Below the pieces are notes generated by a model. The model was not told where the DNA came from. It searched no databases and saw only the letters and a list, made by a program, of their open reading frames with translations. A DNA stretch of 64,000 bases from DASQEH01 sp038237745 (GTDB lineage Bacteria; Actinomycetota; Actinomycetes; Propionibacteriales; Nocardioidaceae): positions 161,797-225,796 of the forward strand of contig JBBRYJ010000004.1 in assembly GCA_038237745.1 (NCBI GenBank). Reading direction: 5' to 3'. A program made the position numbers and the translations under genes. Below are positions 17,921 to 26,822 of this stretch, in pieces. Within the stretch, counting starts at the first letter, position 1, and every line of letters starts with the position of its first letter.

Positions 17921-18850
17921 ATGAGCCGTCGGACCGGATTCGCCAGCCTGCTGGGGGCAGTAGCCCTGGTGGTAACCCTGCCCAACGCTCCCGCCCAGGC
18001 GATGCCGATCGCCGAGGGCACCAGTGTCTCGTGCATCAACCCGCACTCAGTCGGTGCAGGAGCCCGAAGCGCGGGCGCGGTCCGTTCCGCCGACCACCGA
18101 GACGTCACTTCTAGGCAGCAGAGGGTGATCGAGCGTCGGACCAGGGGCATCCTCGCAGCCAAGGGCTACTCGGCTGCGGCGGCCACGGCCGGCGCCACCG
18201 TGCCTGTGTACTTCCACGTGATGCTCGACTCCGCAGGCAACGGCAACGTCACGGCGCAGCAGATCACCCAGCAGGTCGCCGTCCTGAACAACACGTACGC
18301 CGGAGGTGAGTCGGCAGCGGCGGCTGACACCGGATTCTCGTTCACCTTGGCCGGGACCGATCGCTACCGCAACGACGCCTGGCATGTCGACCGCTCCAGC
18401 GCGACCTACCGCAAGAAGACGCGTCTCGGTGGTGCAAATGCCTTGAACATCTGGCTCGTGGACTTCAAGTACCTCGGGATCGCCACGTTCCCGTGGGACT
18501 ACGCGAAGAGCCCCGGCATCGACGGTATCCGCGTCAACTACGGCTCCCTGCCAGGCGGCCCGATCCTGCACTACGACCAGGGAGAGACCGCCACACACGA
18601 GGCTGGCCACTGGTTCGGGCTCTACCACACATTCCAGGGTGGATGCACGACGACCAATGACGGCGTCTCCGACACTCCGGCACAGAGCAGCCCTACGAAC
18701 GGTTGCCCCGCAGGTCGCGACTCCTGCTCGCTGCCCGGTCTGGACCCCATCCACAACTACATGGACTACAGCTACGACTCCTGCTACAACCAGTTCACGT
18801 CCGGACAGGCGAGCCGCATGCGGAACATGTTCGCGGCCTACCGCGCCTGA
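17921..18850 (+). CDS. Secreted zinc metalloprotease, M43 (pappalysin/cytophagalysin) family
   Basis: A 309-residue secreted metzincin. A Sec signal peptide ('TGFASLLGAVALVVTLPNAP' then AQA-M cleavage) is followed by a propeptide region to about residue 95. The catalytic domain carries HEAGHWFGLYH (zinc ligands H226, H230, H236, catalytic E227) and the Met-turn 'HNYMDYSYDSC'. Four cysteines near the C-terminus ('GGCTT', 'NGCPAGRDSC', 'YDSCYNQF') probably form disulfides. ATG start at 17921 with AGGAGG ten bases upstream; a TTG at 17915 is closer to that site and is an alternative. It stands alone, flanked by hairpins on both sides. The substrate is unknown. Confidence 0.9.
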   Translation: MSRRTGFASLLGAVALVVTLPNAPAQAMPIAEGTSVSCINPHSVGAGARSAGAVRSADHRDVTSRQQRVIERRTRGILAAKGYSAAAATAGATVPVYFHVMLDSAGNGNVTAQQITQQVAVLNNTYAGGESAAAADTGFSFTLAGTDRYRNDAWHVDRSSATYRKKTRLGGANALNIWLVDFKYLGIATFPWDYAKSPGIDGIRVNYGSLPGGPILHYDQGETATHEAGHWFGLYHTFQGGCTTTNDGVSDTPAQSSPTNGCPAGRDSCSLPGLDPIHNYMDYSYDSCYNQFTSGQASRMRNMFAAYRA

Positions 18851-18876
18851 CTCCGTCTGGTCCAGGGGAGATGAGT

Positions 18877-18911
18877 GGAGGCTCCGGCTCGAAGCCGGGG
18901 GTGGAGCCTCC
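18877..18911. terminator. Bidirectional hairpin between convergent genes
   Basis: GGAGGCTCC (18877-18885) pairs perfectly with GGAGCCTCC (18903-18911), and CCGGCT/AGCCGG forms an inner stem around a CGA loop. It lies 26 bp after the metalloprotease stop and 12 bp from the stop of the opposing ferritin-like gene, so it probably ends both transcripts. Confidence 0.65.
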
Positions 18912-18923
18912 TCGCGCCCTCCG

Positions 18924-19352
18924 TCAAAGCCGCTTGATGCCGGGCAGAGCTGGTGCGGGGGCTCCCCAGGCGACCTCGCGAATCGCGCAGTCAGTGAGAG
19001 CGTCGATCGCCAGCGCTCTCCACGAGTCGGTGGTCGACGCCACGGCGGCTGCGTAGACCGCTGCGGTGCGGCTCTCGATGTGCCGCGCGAGCGCAAGACA
19101 GTCCGCCTGTCCGACGACGCGGAAGGGAAGCGTGTAGGCCGGCGCTGCTGGCACGGGAGTGGCTCCGACCCGGTCCAAGCTCGTGGTCAGGAAATCGCGG
19201 CGCCCACGATGAGCGGCGTAGCACGTGTTGGCGTACGACTGGAGTGCTGCGAAGTCGGCGGTGCCTGCCAGCACGCCGCCGAGCACGCCGTAGCCGTACA
19301 TGGCCGCGTGCTCCGCCGCCAGACAGCTCTGCAGGGCACGGAGAGCACTCAT
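18924..19352 (-). CDS. DUF4439-type ferritin-like protein
   Basis: A 142-residue, mostly helical protein ('ALRALQSCLAAEHAAMYGYG', 'LARHIESRTAAVYAAAVAS', 'ALAIDALTDCAIREVAWG'). It matches the DUF4439 ferritin-like group that actinobacteria carry between proS and rimP. Glu-x-x-His pairs ('AAEHAAMYGYG') resemble metal-binding positions, but a full di-iron set cannot be confirmed by eye. Its ATG overlaps the stop of the upstream lipoprotein gene by 4 bp (ATGA), so the two are coupled and may act together. The function of the family is unknown. Confidence 0.8.
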   Translation of the reverse strand: MSALRALQSCLAAEHAAMYGYGVLGGVLAGTADFAALQSYANTCYAAHRGRRDFLTTSLDRVGATPVPAAPAYTLPFRVVGQADCLALARHIESRTAAVYAAAVASTTDSWRALAIDALTDCAIREVAWGAPAPALPGIKRL

Positions 19353-19903
19353 GTCCGCAGAGCGTCGAGTCCGGCGGCGACCGCATGGGAAGCCGACATC
19401 GATGCCAGCAGCTGGGCGAGAGCACCCGAGTCGGCGGCGAGGGCGCCGTCGCGGCGGTCGGATTGAGCGACGACGAGGGAGCGTCTCAGCCCGTGCAGAG
19501 CCGCCCTCCGACTCCCGACGGCGGGCATCCGACGGCGGTAGGACTGCCTGCCGGTGAGGGCGGCTCTCAGGACGGCAACGTGCCGGCGCTGCTGGTCCGT
19601 GATCGAGGACAAGGCCGTCGCGAGATCCGGTAGAGCCGCAACCGAGGCGAGGCACGCGTCGAGCAGCGCGTGCTCGTCGGCGATGGCAGCCTGGACGAGC
19701 AGGACGTCCGAGTGGGAGGTCGCCTCGGACGACGAGGCTGGCGGCAGCGGGGCGCCCTGCCCAGGCGTGCTCGACGTGACTGAGGGGCCGGGTTGCCCAG
19801 CCGCCCCACCGTTGGACGTACAGCCTGGAAGAGCCGCGCAGAGACCCGTCACTGTCAGGGTCTGGAGGAGCAGCCGGCGGCTCGGCTGACCGGACGTGTC
19901 CAC
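19349..19903 (-). CDS. Ferritin-like lipoprotein
   Basis: A 184-residue exported lipoprotein: GTG start at 19903, then 'SRRLLLQTLTVTGLCAALPGC' with lipobox LPGC and a Ser/Gly/Pro linker. From residue 55 it is helical ('VLLVQAAIADEHALLDACLA', 'LSSITDQQRRHVAVLRAAL'), a ferritin-like bundle resembling that of the downstream gene. The arginine pair before the hydrophobic stretch could be read as a weak Tat signal. It is co-translated with the DUF4439 gene. The location outside the membrane suggests redox or metal handling there, but this is inference. Confidence 0.7.
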   Translation of the reverse strand: MDTSGQPSRRLLLQTLTVTGLCAALPGCTSNGGAAGQPGPSVTSSTPGQGAPLPPASSSEATSHSDVLLVQAAIADEHALLDACLASVAALPDLATALSSITDQQRRHVAVLRAALTGRQSYRRRMPAVGSRRAALHGLRRSLVVAQSDRRDGALAADSGALAQLLASMSASHAVAAGLDALRT

Positions 19904-20088
19904 GCCGCCGACCGTACTCCACGCGTTCTGGTCGATCGGGACTCTTGCCTCGTGCCCGCGGTGGGACTTCTGCCTCGGCTCCCCGATGGGAAGTTCCGCC
20001 TCGTGCGCCCGCGTTCGCCGCTCTCCAGAGCAGCGACTGCTTGTAGGCTGAGCCGGTAGACGCACAACACAAGAGCGAGGAGCCTCCC

Positions 20089-20655
20089 GTGACCGTTCAC
20101 GAGTCTCGCGAAGCTCTCCTCGACATGCTCGCCAGGCCACTGGCAGACAAGGGCCTTGATCTCGAGGACGTCCAGCTGACGGGCGCGGGTCGGCGAAGGA
20201 TCATCCGAGTGCTCATCGACAGGGATGGGGGAGTCTCCCTCGACGACATCGCTGACGCGACGACCGACGTGAGTGCCGCGCTGGACCACGAGGACATCCT
20301 GGGAAACGCCCCCTACACCTTGGAGGTGACGTCGCCGGGTGTCGACCGCCCGCTCACCTTGCCGCGCCACTGGCGCCGAAACGTCCACCGTCTCGTCAAG
20401 GTCACGCCGCGCGTTGGCGAGCCGTTCACGGCACGCATCACCGCGGTTGACGACTCGGGCGCCACTGTCGAGCTCGACGGCGCCGAGACCATGCTGGCGT
20501 ACGCCGACATCGTGAAGGCGCGGGTCGAGATCGAGTTCAACCGGCCTTCGGGTGCAGGCAATGGACCCCGGAGTGCAGCAGGCGTCCTCCAGGCCTCGGC
20601 CGACCGCGCCGGCCATCGCTCCGCCAGCCGTGGCGACGACCAGGAAGGGGAGTGA
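20089..20655 (+). CDS. rimP: Ribosome maturation factor RimP
   Basis: RimP assists 30S subunit maturation. The 188-residue protein has the N-terminal alpha/beta domain ('ALLDMLARPLADKGLDLEDV', 'IRVLIDRDGGVSLDDIADA') and the SH3-like domain ('YTLEVTSPGVDRPLTLPRHW'). A basic/acidic tail follows from about residue 152. The GTG start has GAGGAG 6 bases upstream. NusA starts 4 bp after the stop, the classic rimP-nusA coupling. Confidence 0.93.
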   Translation: MTVHESREALLDMLARPLADKGLDLEDVQLTGAGRRRIIRVLIDRDGGVSLDDIADATTDVSAALDHEDILGNAPYTLEVTSPGVDRPLTLPRHWRRNVHRLVKVTPRVGEPFTARITAVDDSGATVELDGAETMLAYADIVKARVEIEFNRPSGAGNGPRSAAGVLQASADRAGHRSASRGDDQEGE

Positions 20656-20659
20656 CCTT

Positions 20660-21655
20660 GTGGACATCGATATGGCCATCCTGCGCTCGCTCGAACGCGA
20701 GAAGGAGATCTCGCTCGACGTCCTGATCGACGCCATCGAGCAGGCGTTGCTCGTGGCCTACCAACGGACCGCGGACGCTGAGGCCGATGCGCGGGTCGTC
20801 CTCGACCGAAAGTCCGGCCACGTCAGCGTCCTTAGACAGGAGCGTGACGAGGCTGGCGACGTCGTACGAGAGTGGGACGACACCCCGGAGGGGTTCGGCC
20901 GTATCGCTGCCACCACAGCCAAGCAGGTCATTCTGCAACGCCTGCGGGACGCCGAGGACGATCTGCGCTTCGGCGAGTTCTCGGGCAAGGAGGGCGACAT
21001 CATCTCCGGCGTCGTCCAGCAGGGGCGAGACCCTGACATGGTCTTCGTCGACCTCGGCAAGGTAGAGGCGATCCTGCCGTCGGCCGAACGCGTGCCGGGA
21101 GAGCGGTACGAGCACGGCCTTCGGCTGCGATGCCTCGTGGTCACCGTGCGGAAGGGTCCGCGCGGCCCTCAGGTGATGGTGTCTCGGTCCCATCCGAACC
21201 TCGTCAAGAAGCTCTTCGCCCTCGAGGTGCCGGAGATCGCCGACGGCACCGTCGAGATCGCCGGGATCGCCCGCGAGGCGGGTCACCGCACCAAGGTCGC
21301 CGTGCGCACGTCAACCCAAGGGGTCAACGCGAAGGGTGCCTGCATCGGACCGATGGGTCAACGGGTGCGCAACGTGATGACCGAGCTGCACGGTGAGAAG
21401 ATCGATATCGTCGACTGGTCGGAGGACCCGGCGGAGATGATCGCCCATGCGCTGTCTCCGGCACAGGTGTCGTCGGTCGAGATCGTCGACGAGGCGGCGC
21501 GGTCGGCTCGGGTCGTCGTGCCCGACTACCAGCTCTCGCTCGCGATCGGGAAGGAAGGCCAGAACGCCCGGCTCGCCGCGCGCATGACGGGTTGGCGCAT
21601 CGACATCCGCGCCGACGATCAGTCACCTCCCGACAGAGCGACGGTGCCGGCGTAG
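20660..21655 (+). CDS. nusA: Transcription termination/antitermination factor NusA
   Basis: NusA binds RNA polymerase and nascent RNA to control pausing, termination and antitermination. The 331-residue form is the short actinobacterial type without the C-terminal acidic repeats. The N-terminal domain begins 'DMAILRSLEREKEISLDVLI'; an S1 domain covers about residues 110-185 ('EGDIISGVVQQGRDPDMVFV'). Two KH domains follow, with 'GPMGQRVRNVMTELHGEKID' and 'LAIGKEGQNARLAARMTGWR' as GxxG loops. GTG start at 20660 with GGGGAG 8 bases upstream. Confidence 0.95.
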   Translation: MDIDMAILRSLEREKEISLDVLIDAIEQALLVAYQRTADAEADARVVLDRKSGHVSVLRQERDEAGDVVREWDDTPEGFGRIAATTAKQVILQRLRDAEDDLRFGEFSGKEGDIISGVVQQGRDPDMVFVDLGKVEAILPSAERVPGERYEHGLRLRCLVVTVRKGPRGPQVMVSRSHPNLVKKLFALEVPEIADGTVEIAGIAREAGHRTKVAVRTSTQGVNAKGACIGPMGQRVRNVMTELHGEKIDIVDWSEDPAEMIAHALSPAQVSSVEIVDEAARSARVVVPDYQLSLAIGKEGQNARLAARMTGWRIDIRADDQSPPDRATVPA

Positions 21656-21723
21656 GCGAGCACCCGAGTCCGCCGCCGACCACATTCGCGAGCCGGTGCC
21701 TCAACGCGGTAGACTCGTCGCCG

Positions 21724-22077
21724 ATGAGTTCGACGCCTCCGGTGCGCACCTGCGTGGGCTGCCGGGAGCGGACGACGAAGTCACATCTCCTGCGTGTCGT
21801 CGCCGATCTCGACGGACCTGACCGGTTCGCCGTCCCCGACGAGCAGGCACGGAGACCCGGCCGGGGTGCGCACCTGCACCCCAGCCTCGCGTGTCTAGAT
21901 CTCGCAGAGCGCCGTAACGCGTTTCCGCGGGCTCTGCGCTCGCAGGGGTCGCTCGACCTCAGCGCGGTGCGAGCTTGGATCTCGGCCCGCTCCCAGCCCT
22001 CGCCCGAGGCGCAGGGAACAGCAGCAGACGGACGACAGCTGGTTCGACCAGCAAGAGAGTGGAGCAGCAGCTCATGA
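21724..22077 (+). CDS. ylxR: YlxR/RnpM-type RNA-binding protein (DUF448)
   Basis: A 117-residue protein with the DUF448 signature 'VRTCVGCRERTTKSHLLRVV' and the following 'RRPGRGAHLHPSLACLDLA'. In Bacillus the homologue binds RNase P RNA and modulates its activity (RnpM). The gene lies between nusA and infB as in most Gram-positive bacteria. A TAGACT -10-like box (21710-21715) sits 8 bases before the ATG, so a leaderless internal start is possible. The C-terminal 35 residues are low-complexity and poorly conserved. Confidence 0.85.
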   Translation: MSSTPPVRTCVGCRERTTKSHLLRVVADLDGPDRFAVPDEQARRPGRGAHLHPSLACLDLAERRNAFPRALRSQGSLDLSAVRAWISARSQPSPEAQGTAADGRQLVRPAREWSSSS

Positions 22078-22130
22078 CACCTCGATGAGTCTCAACCGAT
22101 GATGACGTCCACCGTCTAACGGTTCGTGCC

Positions 22131-22159
22131 CTTCCTGGGTTCGGACACCCAAGAAGGAG
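22131..22159 (+). promoter_or_regulatory. Hairpin overlapping the infB ribosome-binding site
   Basis: Bases 22131-22140 pair with 22147-22156 (10-bp stem, one C-A mismatch, 6-base loop TCGGAC). The right arm includes the first half of the AAGGAG ribosome site (22154-22159), five bases upstream of the GTG of infB. The hairpin could hide the ribosome site and control initiation factor synthesis. There is no experimental support. Confidence 0.4.
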
Positions 22160-22163
22160 AAAC

Positions 22164-25028
22164 GTGGCTAAAGCCAGAGTCCATGAGCTCGCCAAAGAGT
22201 TCGGGGTGCCGAGCAAGAACGTGCTCGAGGCACTGAAAGACATGGGGGAGTTCGTCAAGTCCGCTTCCTCGACGGTAGAGGCACCCGTGGCCCGGCGGCT
22301 CGAAGAGCTGCACGGAGAAACGTGGAAGTCCGCCGCCGCGGCGAAGGCCGCGAAGAAGGCGGCCAGCTCGCCGCCCGACAAGACCGCCGCACCGTCGTCC
22401 GCCGACACCGAGTCTGCGGTCATTCCTGCCGGCGATGGCACACCGGTCGTAAGCCCGGGCTCGGTGCCCGGACCACGCCCGGCCGGCGACCCGGTGGCTC
22501 CTGCGGCCTCGGCCCCGGTGGCTCCCGCGCCGGTGACACCCGCGGCGGCCGCGCCCGGCGTCGGGTCGAACGGGTTCGCGTCGTCAGGCTCGGACCTGGG
22601 CACGGCTGCAGCGCCCACCGCTCCCCACGACCCTGCAACCACGACACCGCGAGCCCCCAAACCCTCCGGACCACGCCCCGGGAACAACCCCTTCTCGGCG
22701 ACGCAAGGTATGCAGCAGCCACGCCGGCCCGGGCCTGGCCAGGTATCCCAACCGCCGGCGGCTCGGGGTGACTTCCCCGAGCGCGGCGACCGGCAGGTAG
22801 ACCCCCGGGCCGCACGTCCTGGCGGTGTCCCCGGCGCTCCAAGGCCGAACCCCGCGATGATGCCGAAGCAGTCCCCAGGCGCCGGCCCCACGGCGGCACG
22901 CGGCGGGCTCCGCTCCGGACCGGCCGGTGCCGGTCGTCCTGGCGGAGCACCGGCCCGTGGTGGAGCACCGGCCCGCGGTGGAGCACCGGCCCGCGGCGGT
23001 AGTCGCGGTGGCTATGCCGGAAGCGGGGCCCCGAGTGGCGGTCCCAGCGGCTTGCCGACCGCGAGCGGCCGTCCCAACAGCAACCGCAACAGCCGCGGCA
23101 CGACCCAGGGTGCCTTCGGGCGTCCCGGTGGGCCTTCGCGGCGAGGCCGCAAGTCCAAGCGGGCGCGGCGCCAGGAGTTCGAGCAGATGCAGGCACCTGC
23201 CATCGGCGGCGTGCGTGTCCGCAAGGGCGACGGCGACACCGTCCGGCTGTCGCGTGGCGCGTCCCTGACCGACTTCGCGGAGAAGGTGGGCGTCGACGCT
23301 GCGTCGCTCGTCCAGGTTCTCTTCGCCCTCGGCGAGATGGTGACCGCGACCCAGTCGGTCAATGACGAGACCTTGAGGATCCTGGGCGAGGAGCTGAACT
23401 ACACGATCGAGGTCGTGTCGCCCGAGGACGAGGACAAGGAGCTGCTCGACTCGTTCAACATCGAGTTCGGCGAGGACGAGGGCGGGGCCGACGCACTTCA
23501 GGCGCGTCCCCCAGTGGTCACCGTCATGGGCCATGTCGACCACGGAAAGACCAAGCTGCTCGACGCCATCCGCGACGCCAACGTCGTGGCGAAGGAGGCC
23601 GGTGGTATCACCCAGCACATTGGTGCCTACCAGGTGGCGACCGAGGTCGACGGCACGGAGCGGCGCCTCACGTTCATCGACACACCTGGCCACGAGGCTT
23701 TCACCGCTATGCGGATGCGCGGCGCCCAGGCGACGGACATCGCGATCCTGGTGGTCGCGGCCGACGACGGGGTGATGCCCCAGACGATCGAGGCGCTGAA
23801 CCACGCCAAGGCGGCGGACGTCCCGATCGTGGTGGCCGTCAACAAGATCGACAAGGAGGACGCAGACCCGACGAAGGTGCGCGGCCAGCTCACCGAGTAC
23901 GGCCTGGTGCCCGAGGAATACGGCGGCGACACCATGTTCGTCGACGTTTCGGCGCGCGCCAACCTCAACATCGACAAGCTCCTCGAGTCGATCGTGCTGA
24001 CCACCGACGCCGCGCTCGACCTCCGGGCGAACCCGGAGCAGGATGCACAGGGGCTTGTGATCGAGGCACACCTCGACCGTGGCCGCGGCCCTGTAGCCAC
24101 AGTGCTGGTGCAGCGAGGCACGCTTCGCCTTGGTGACTCGATCGTGGCCGGGCCGGCTCATGGCCGCGTCCGCGCGATGCTCGACGAGCACGGCGTCAAT
24201 GTCGACGAGGCACTTCCGAGCCGACCGGTCATGGTCATGGGTCTCACGGCCGTGCCGGGAGCAGGTGACAACTTCCTCGTCGTCGCCGACGACCGGGTCG
24301 CTCGTCAGATCGCGGAGAAGCGCGATGCGCGCGAGCGGGCAGCGATGCTGGCGAAGAGCACCGGGCGCCGCACTCTCGAGGACTTCATGTCCAGCATGGA
24401 GAAGGGTGCCTCCGAGGAGCTGCTGCTGATCCTGAAAGGCGACGTATCCGGCTCGGTGGAGGCACTCGAGGACGCGCTGGCCAAGATCGATGTCGGGGAC
24501 GACGTCAACCTGCGGGTCATCGACCGGGGTGTCGGTGCGATCACCGAGACCAACGTGATGCTCGCGGCGGCCTCCGACGCGGTCATCATCGGCTTCAACG
24601 TCCGGCCGCAGGGCAAGGCCACCGAGGTCGCCGACCGCGAAGGCGTCGACATTCGCTACTACACGGTGATCTACCAGGCGATCGACGACATCGAGGCAGC
24701 ACTCAAGGGCATGCTCAAGCCGGAGTACGCCGAGGCACAGCTCGGGACGGCGGAGATCCGGGAGGTGTTCCGCTCCTCCAGGATCGGCAACATCGCTGGG
24801 TGCCTCGTCGCGAGCGGCATCATGCGTCGCAACGCCAAGGCTCGTCTCGTCCGTGACGGTGCTGTCGTCGCCGACAACCTCGACATCTCCTCGCTCAAGC
24901 GTGAGAAGGACGATGCGACCGAGGTCCGCGAGGGCTTCGAATGCGGGCTGACATTCGGTGGCTACAACGACATCAAGATCGGGGACGTCATCGAGACGTT
25001 CGAGATGCGGGAGATCCCCCGAGCCTGA
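22164..25028 (+). CDS. infB: Translation initiation factor IF-2
   Basis: A 954-residue GTPase that places initiator tRNA on the 30S subunit. The IF2N helix domain is at residues 1-55 ('ARVHELAKEFGVPSKNVLEA'). A Pro/Ala/Gly-rich linker follows to about residue 330 and includes a tandem GGAPAR repeat. A second IF2N-like domain is near 360. The G domain has G1 GHVDHGKT at residues 456-463, the effector 'GGITQHIG', DTPGHE and NKID. Domains II, III and C2 end with 'GFECGLTFGGYNDIKIGDVI'. GTG start with AAGGAG 4 bases upstream. The long linker is typical of high-GC actinobacteria. Confidence 0.96.
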   Translation: MAKARVHELAKEFGVPSKNVLEALKDMGEFVKSASSTVEAPVARRLEELHGETWKSAAAAKAAKKAASSPPDKTAAPSSADTESAVIPAGDGTPVVSPGSVPGPRPAGDPVAPAASAPVAPAPVTPAAAAPGVGSNGFASSGSDLGTAAAPTAPHDPATTTPRAPKPSGPRPGNNPFSATQGMQQPRRPGPGQVSQPPAARGDFPERGDRQVDPRAARPGGVPGAPRPNPAMMPKQSPGAGPTAARGGLRSGPAGAGRPGGAPARGGAPARGGAPARGGSRGGYAGSGAPSGGPSGLPTASGRPNSNRNSRGTTQGAFGRPGGPSRRGRKSKRARRQEFEQMQAPAIGGVRVRKGDGDTVRLSRGASLTDFAEKVGVDAASLVQVLFALGEMVTATQSVNDETLRILGEELNYTIEVVSPEDEDKELLDSFNIEFGEDEGGADALQARPPVVTVMGHVDHGKTKLLDAIRDANVVAKEAGGITQHIGAYQVATEVDGTERRLTFIDTPGHEAFTAMRMRGAQATDIAILVVAADDGVMPQTIEALNHAKAADVPIVVAVNKIDKEDADPTKVRGQLTEYGLVPEEYGGDTMFVDVSARANLNIDKLLESIVLTTDAALDLRANPEQDAQGLVIEAHLDRGRGPVATVLVQRGTLRLGDSIVAGPAHGRVRAMLDEHGVNVDEALPSRPVMVMGLTAVPGAGDNFLVVADDRVARQIAEKRDARERAAMLAKSTGRRTLEDFMSSMEKGASEELLLILKGDVSGSVEALEDALAKIDVGDDVNLRVIDRGVGAITETNVMLAAASDAVIIGFNVRPQGKATEVADREGVDIRYYTVIYQAIDDIEAALKGMLKPEYAEAQLGTAEIREVFRSSRIGNIAGCLVASGIMRRNAKARLVRDGAVVADNLDISSLKREKDDATEVREGFECGLTFGGYNDIKIGDVIETFEMREIPRA

Positions 25029-25113
25029 CCACGTCACGAAGCTCTTCCGCCAGTCGAAGCGGAGCGCTTCCGCAAGGTCCGAAGGGGAGGGCACACATCA
25101 GGGAGGGGTCGTC

Positions 25114-25641
25114 ATGAGCTCGGGGCGCGTACGCAAGGTCGCAGACCGCATCCACGTGATCGTGGCCGAGATGCTGGAGCGTCGGATCAAGGACGTCCGG
25201 CTCGGGTTCGTCACCATCACGGATGTCCGGGTCACGGGCGATACCCAACACGCGAGCATCTTCTACACCGTCCTGGGCGATGACGAGCAGCGGCTTGCCT
25301 CGGGTGTGGCTCTCGAGAGCGCCCGAGGGCTCATCCGCTCCGAGGTGGGCAAGCAGCTCGGGATGAGGCACTCCCCGACGCTGGAGTTCATCCTCGACGC
25401 GCTTCCGGAGTCGGCCGCGCACATCGAGGAGCTTCTTGACAAGGCACGCCGAGGCGACGCGGAGGTCGCAGCAGCTGCGGCCTCCGCGACGTACGCCGGA
25501 GACGCCGACCCCTACAAGCATCCGGACGACGACGAGTTCCTCGGCGATGACGATGAAGTCGGCGGCGAGAGCGGTGCTGACGGCAGTGACGTCATCCACG
25601 ACGACACCGTCGTCGACCGCGGCGGCAATGGTCGCGCCTGA
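25114..25641 (+). CDS. rbfA: Ribosome-binding factor A
   Basis: RbfA binds helix 1 of 16S rRNA during 30S maturation and cold adaptation. The KH-type core covers residues 1-115 ('RVRKVADRIHVIVAEMLERR', 'LGFVTITDVRVTGDTQHASI'), followed by an acidic, Asp-rich tail ('HPDDDEFLGDDDEVGG') typical of actinobacterial homologues. ATG at 25114 with GGGAGG 8 bases upstream. The 3' end overlaps truB by 14 bp. Confidence 0.93.
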   Translation: MSSGRVRKVADRIHVIVAEMLERRIKDVRLGFVTITDVRVTGDTQHASIFYTVLGDDEQRLASGVALESARGLIRSEVGKQLGMRHSPTLEFILDALPESAAHIEELLDKARRGDAEVAAAAASATYAGDADPYKHPDDDEFLGDDDEVGGESGADGSDVIHDDTVVDRGGNGRA

Positions 25642-26593
25642 CGGTCTGCTGGTCGTCGACAAGCCTTCGGGCTGGACCTCTCACGACGTTGTGGGACGTT
25701 GCCGCCGGCTCGCGGCGACCCGCAAGGTGGGCCACGCCGGCACGCTGGACCCGATGGCAACCGGTGTCCTTGTTCTCGGGATCGGGCGGGCAACCCGGCT
25801 CCTCGGCCATCTCGCGCTGTCGGACAAGGCGTACGACGCGACGATCAGGCTCGGCCAGGCCACGCTCTCCGACGACGCTGACGGCCCCCTCGTCGCCTCT
25901 ACGGCGGCGGGCAATCTGAGCGACTCCGACATCGAGGACGCCGTGGCTCAGCTCCGAGGCGACCTCCAGCAAGTGCCGTCCTCTGTGTCGGCGATAAAGA
26001 TCCAGGGTGAGCGGGCGTACGCCAGAGTCCGGGCCGGTGACGACGTGGTGCTCACTGCCCGCCGGATAAACGTCGCAGTGTTCGAGGTCGACGCGATACG
26101 CCGTGGCGCTGACCTCGTCGACGTCGACGTACGCGTCGAGTGCTCCACCGGGACGTACGTCCGAGCGCTGGCTCGCGACATCGGCAACAGGCTTCACGTC
26201 GGCGGCCATCTGACGGCACTTCGGCGTACCCGCGTCGGCGCCTACCCGCTCAGCCAGGCGCACACCCTCGACGAGCTGGCCGGCCTCGAGTCAGCGGAGC
26301 TTCCTGTCATCGCGCTCGACCGGGCTGCGCGGAGTTCCTTCCCGGAGCACGTCGTCCATGTCCAGGAGGTCGCTGCGGTCAGAAACGGCCGCCCTCTGGC
26401 GCTGGACCTCAGTGGCGCGGTGTACGCCACGGCGGCTGACGGGACCGCCGGCAGTGCCGGAGCGACGAGAACGGGTACGCGGGAGCCGGTCGCAATGTTC
26501 GCACCGGACGGGCGCTTCCTGGCCCTGTACGAGCAGCGTGGGATCCATGCCGTCGCGCTCACCGTATTCGCTCCGGCGTCGGCCCCGTCCTGA
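25628..26593 (+). CDS. truB: tRNA pseudouridine-55 synthase
   Basis: TruB makes pseudouridine 55 in the T-loop of tRNAs. The 321-residue protein has the catalytic aspartate D41 in 'GHAGTLDPMATGVLVLGIG', the 'QVPSSVSAIKIQGERAYARV' block and 'CSTGTYVRALARDIGNRL'. A C-terminal PUA-like extension ends near 'EPVAMFAPDGRFLALYEQRG'. I chose the ATG at 25628 because the conserved 'GLLVVDKPSGWTSHDVV' begins five residues later; it overlaps the rbfA stop. Confidence 0.95.
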   Translation: MVAPDGLLVVDKPSGWTSHDVVGRCRRLAATRKVGHAGTLDPMATGVLVLGIGRATRLLGHLALSDKAYDATIRLGQATLSDDADGPLVASTAAGNLSDSDIEDAVAQLRGDLQQVPSSVSAIKIQGERAYARVRAGDDVVLTARRINVAVFEVDAIRRGADLVDVDVRVECSTGTYVRALARDIGNRLHVGGHLTALRRTRVGAYPLSQAHTLDELAGLESAELPVIALDRAARSSFPEHVVHVQEVAAVRNGRPLALDLSGAVYATAADGTAGSAGATRTGTREPVAMFAPDGRFLALYEQRGIHAVALTVFAPASAPS

Positions 26594-26620
26594 TTCAGCC
26601 CCGCCGCCCACCGCTCTGGT

Positions 26621-26717
26621 CGAGCGGGCGAGGATGCCCCGTCGAGTGGGCGAGGATGCCCCGTTGAGTGGGCGAGGATGCCCCGTTGAGTGGGCGAGGA
26701 TGCCCCGTCGAGCGGGG
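26621..26717. repeat. 22-bp tandem repeat, four copies plus a partial fifth
   Basis: Copies start at 26621, 26643, 26665 and 26687, with a truncated copy at 26709. The conserved heart is GGGCGAGGATGCCCCGT, followed by C/T-GAG-C/T. Only C/T transitions separate the copies. Each unit can fold GGGC-gaggat-GCCC, so the array could form a row of small hairpins. It lies 28 bp after the truB stop and has no coding function. Confidence 0.85.
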
Positions 26718-26822
26718 CCGGGCGCGGAGCGTGCCTGCTGGTCAACTACCCGATTGCGTTTCAGCCGGTCGTCCGGCGAAGAGGGCGGATGGGGAGACAG
26801 TCGGCCTCCCCACCCGGATCCA

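Noticed and set aside
22584..25094. Long open frame on the minus strand opposite infB (also similar ones opposite gabT at 4387-5826 and opposite the aldehyde dehydrogenase at 5757-7448)
   Set aside because: These are shadows of GC-rich coding sequence on the other strand: composition is biased (Arg/Asp/Gly/Val rich), no ribosome sites, no domain features, and they lie over essential genes.
26621..26717. CRISPR array
   Set aside because: Units are only 22 bp, directly contiguous with no spacers, and no cas gene is nearby; it is a plain tandem repeat.
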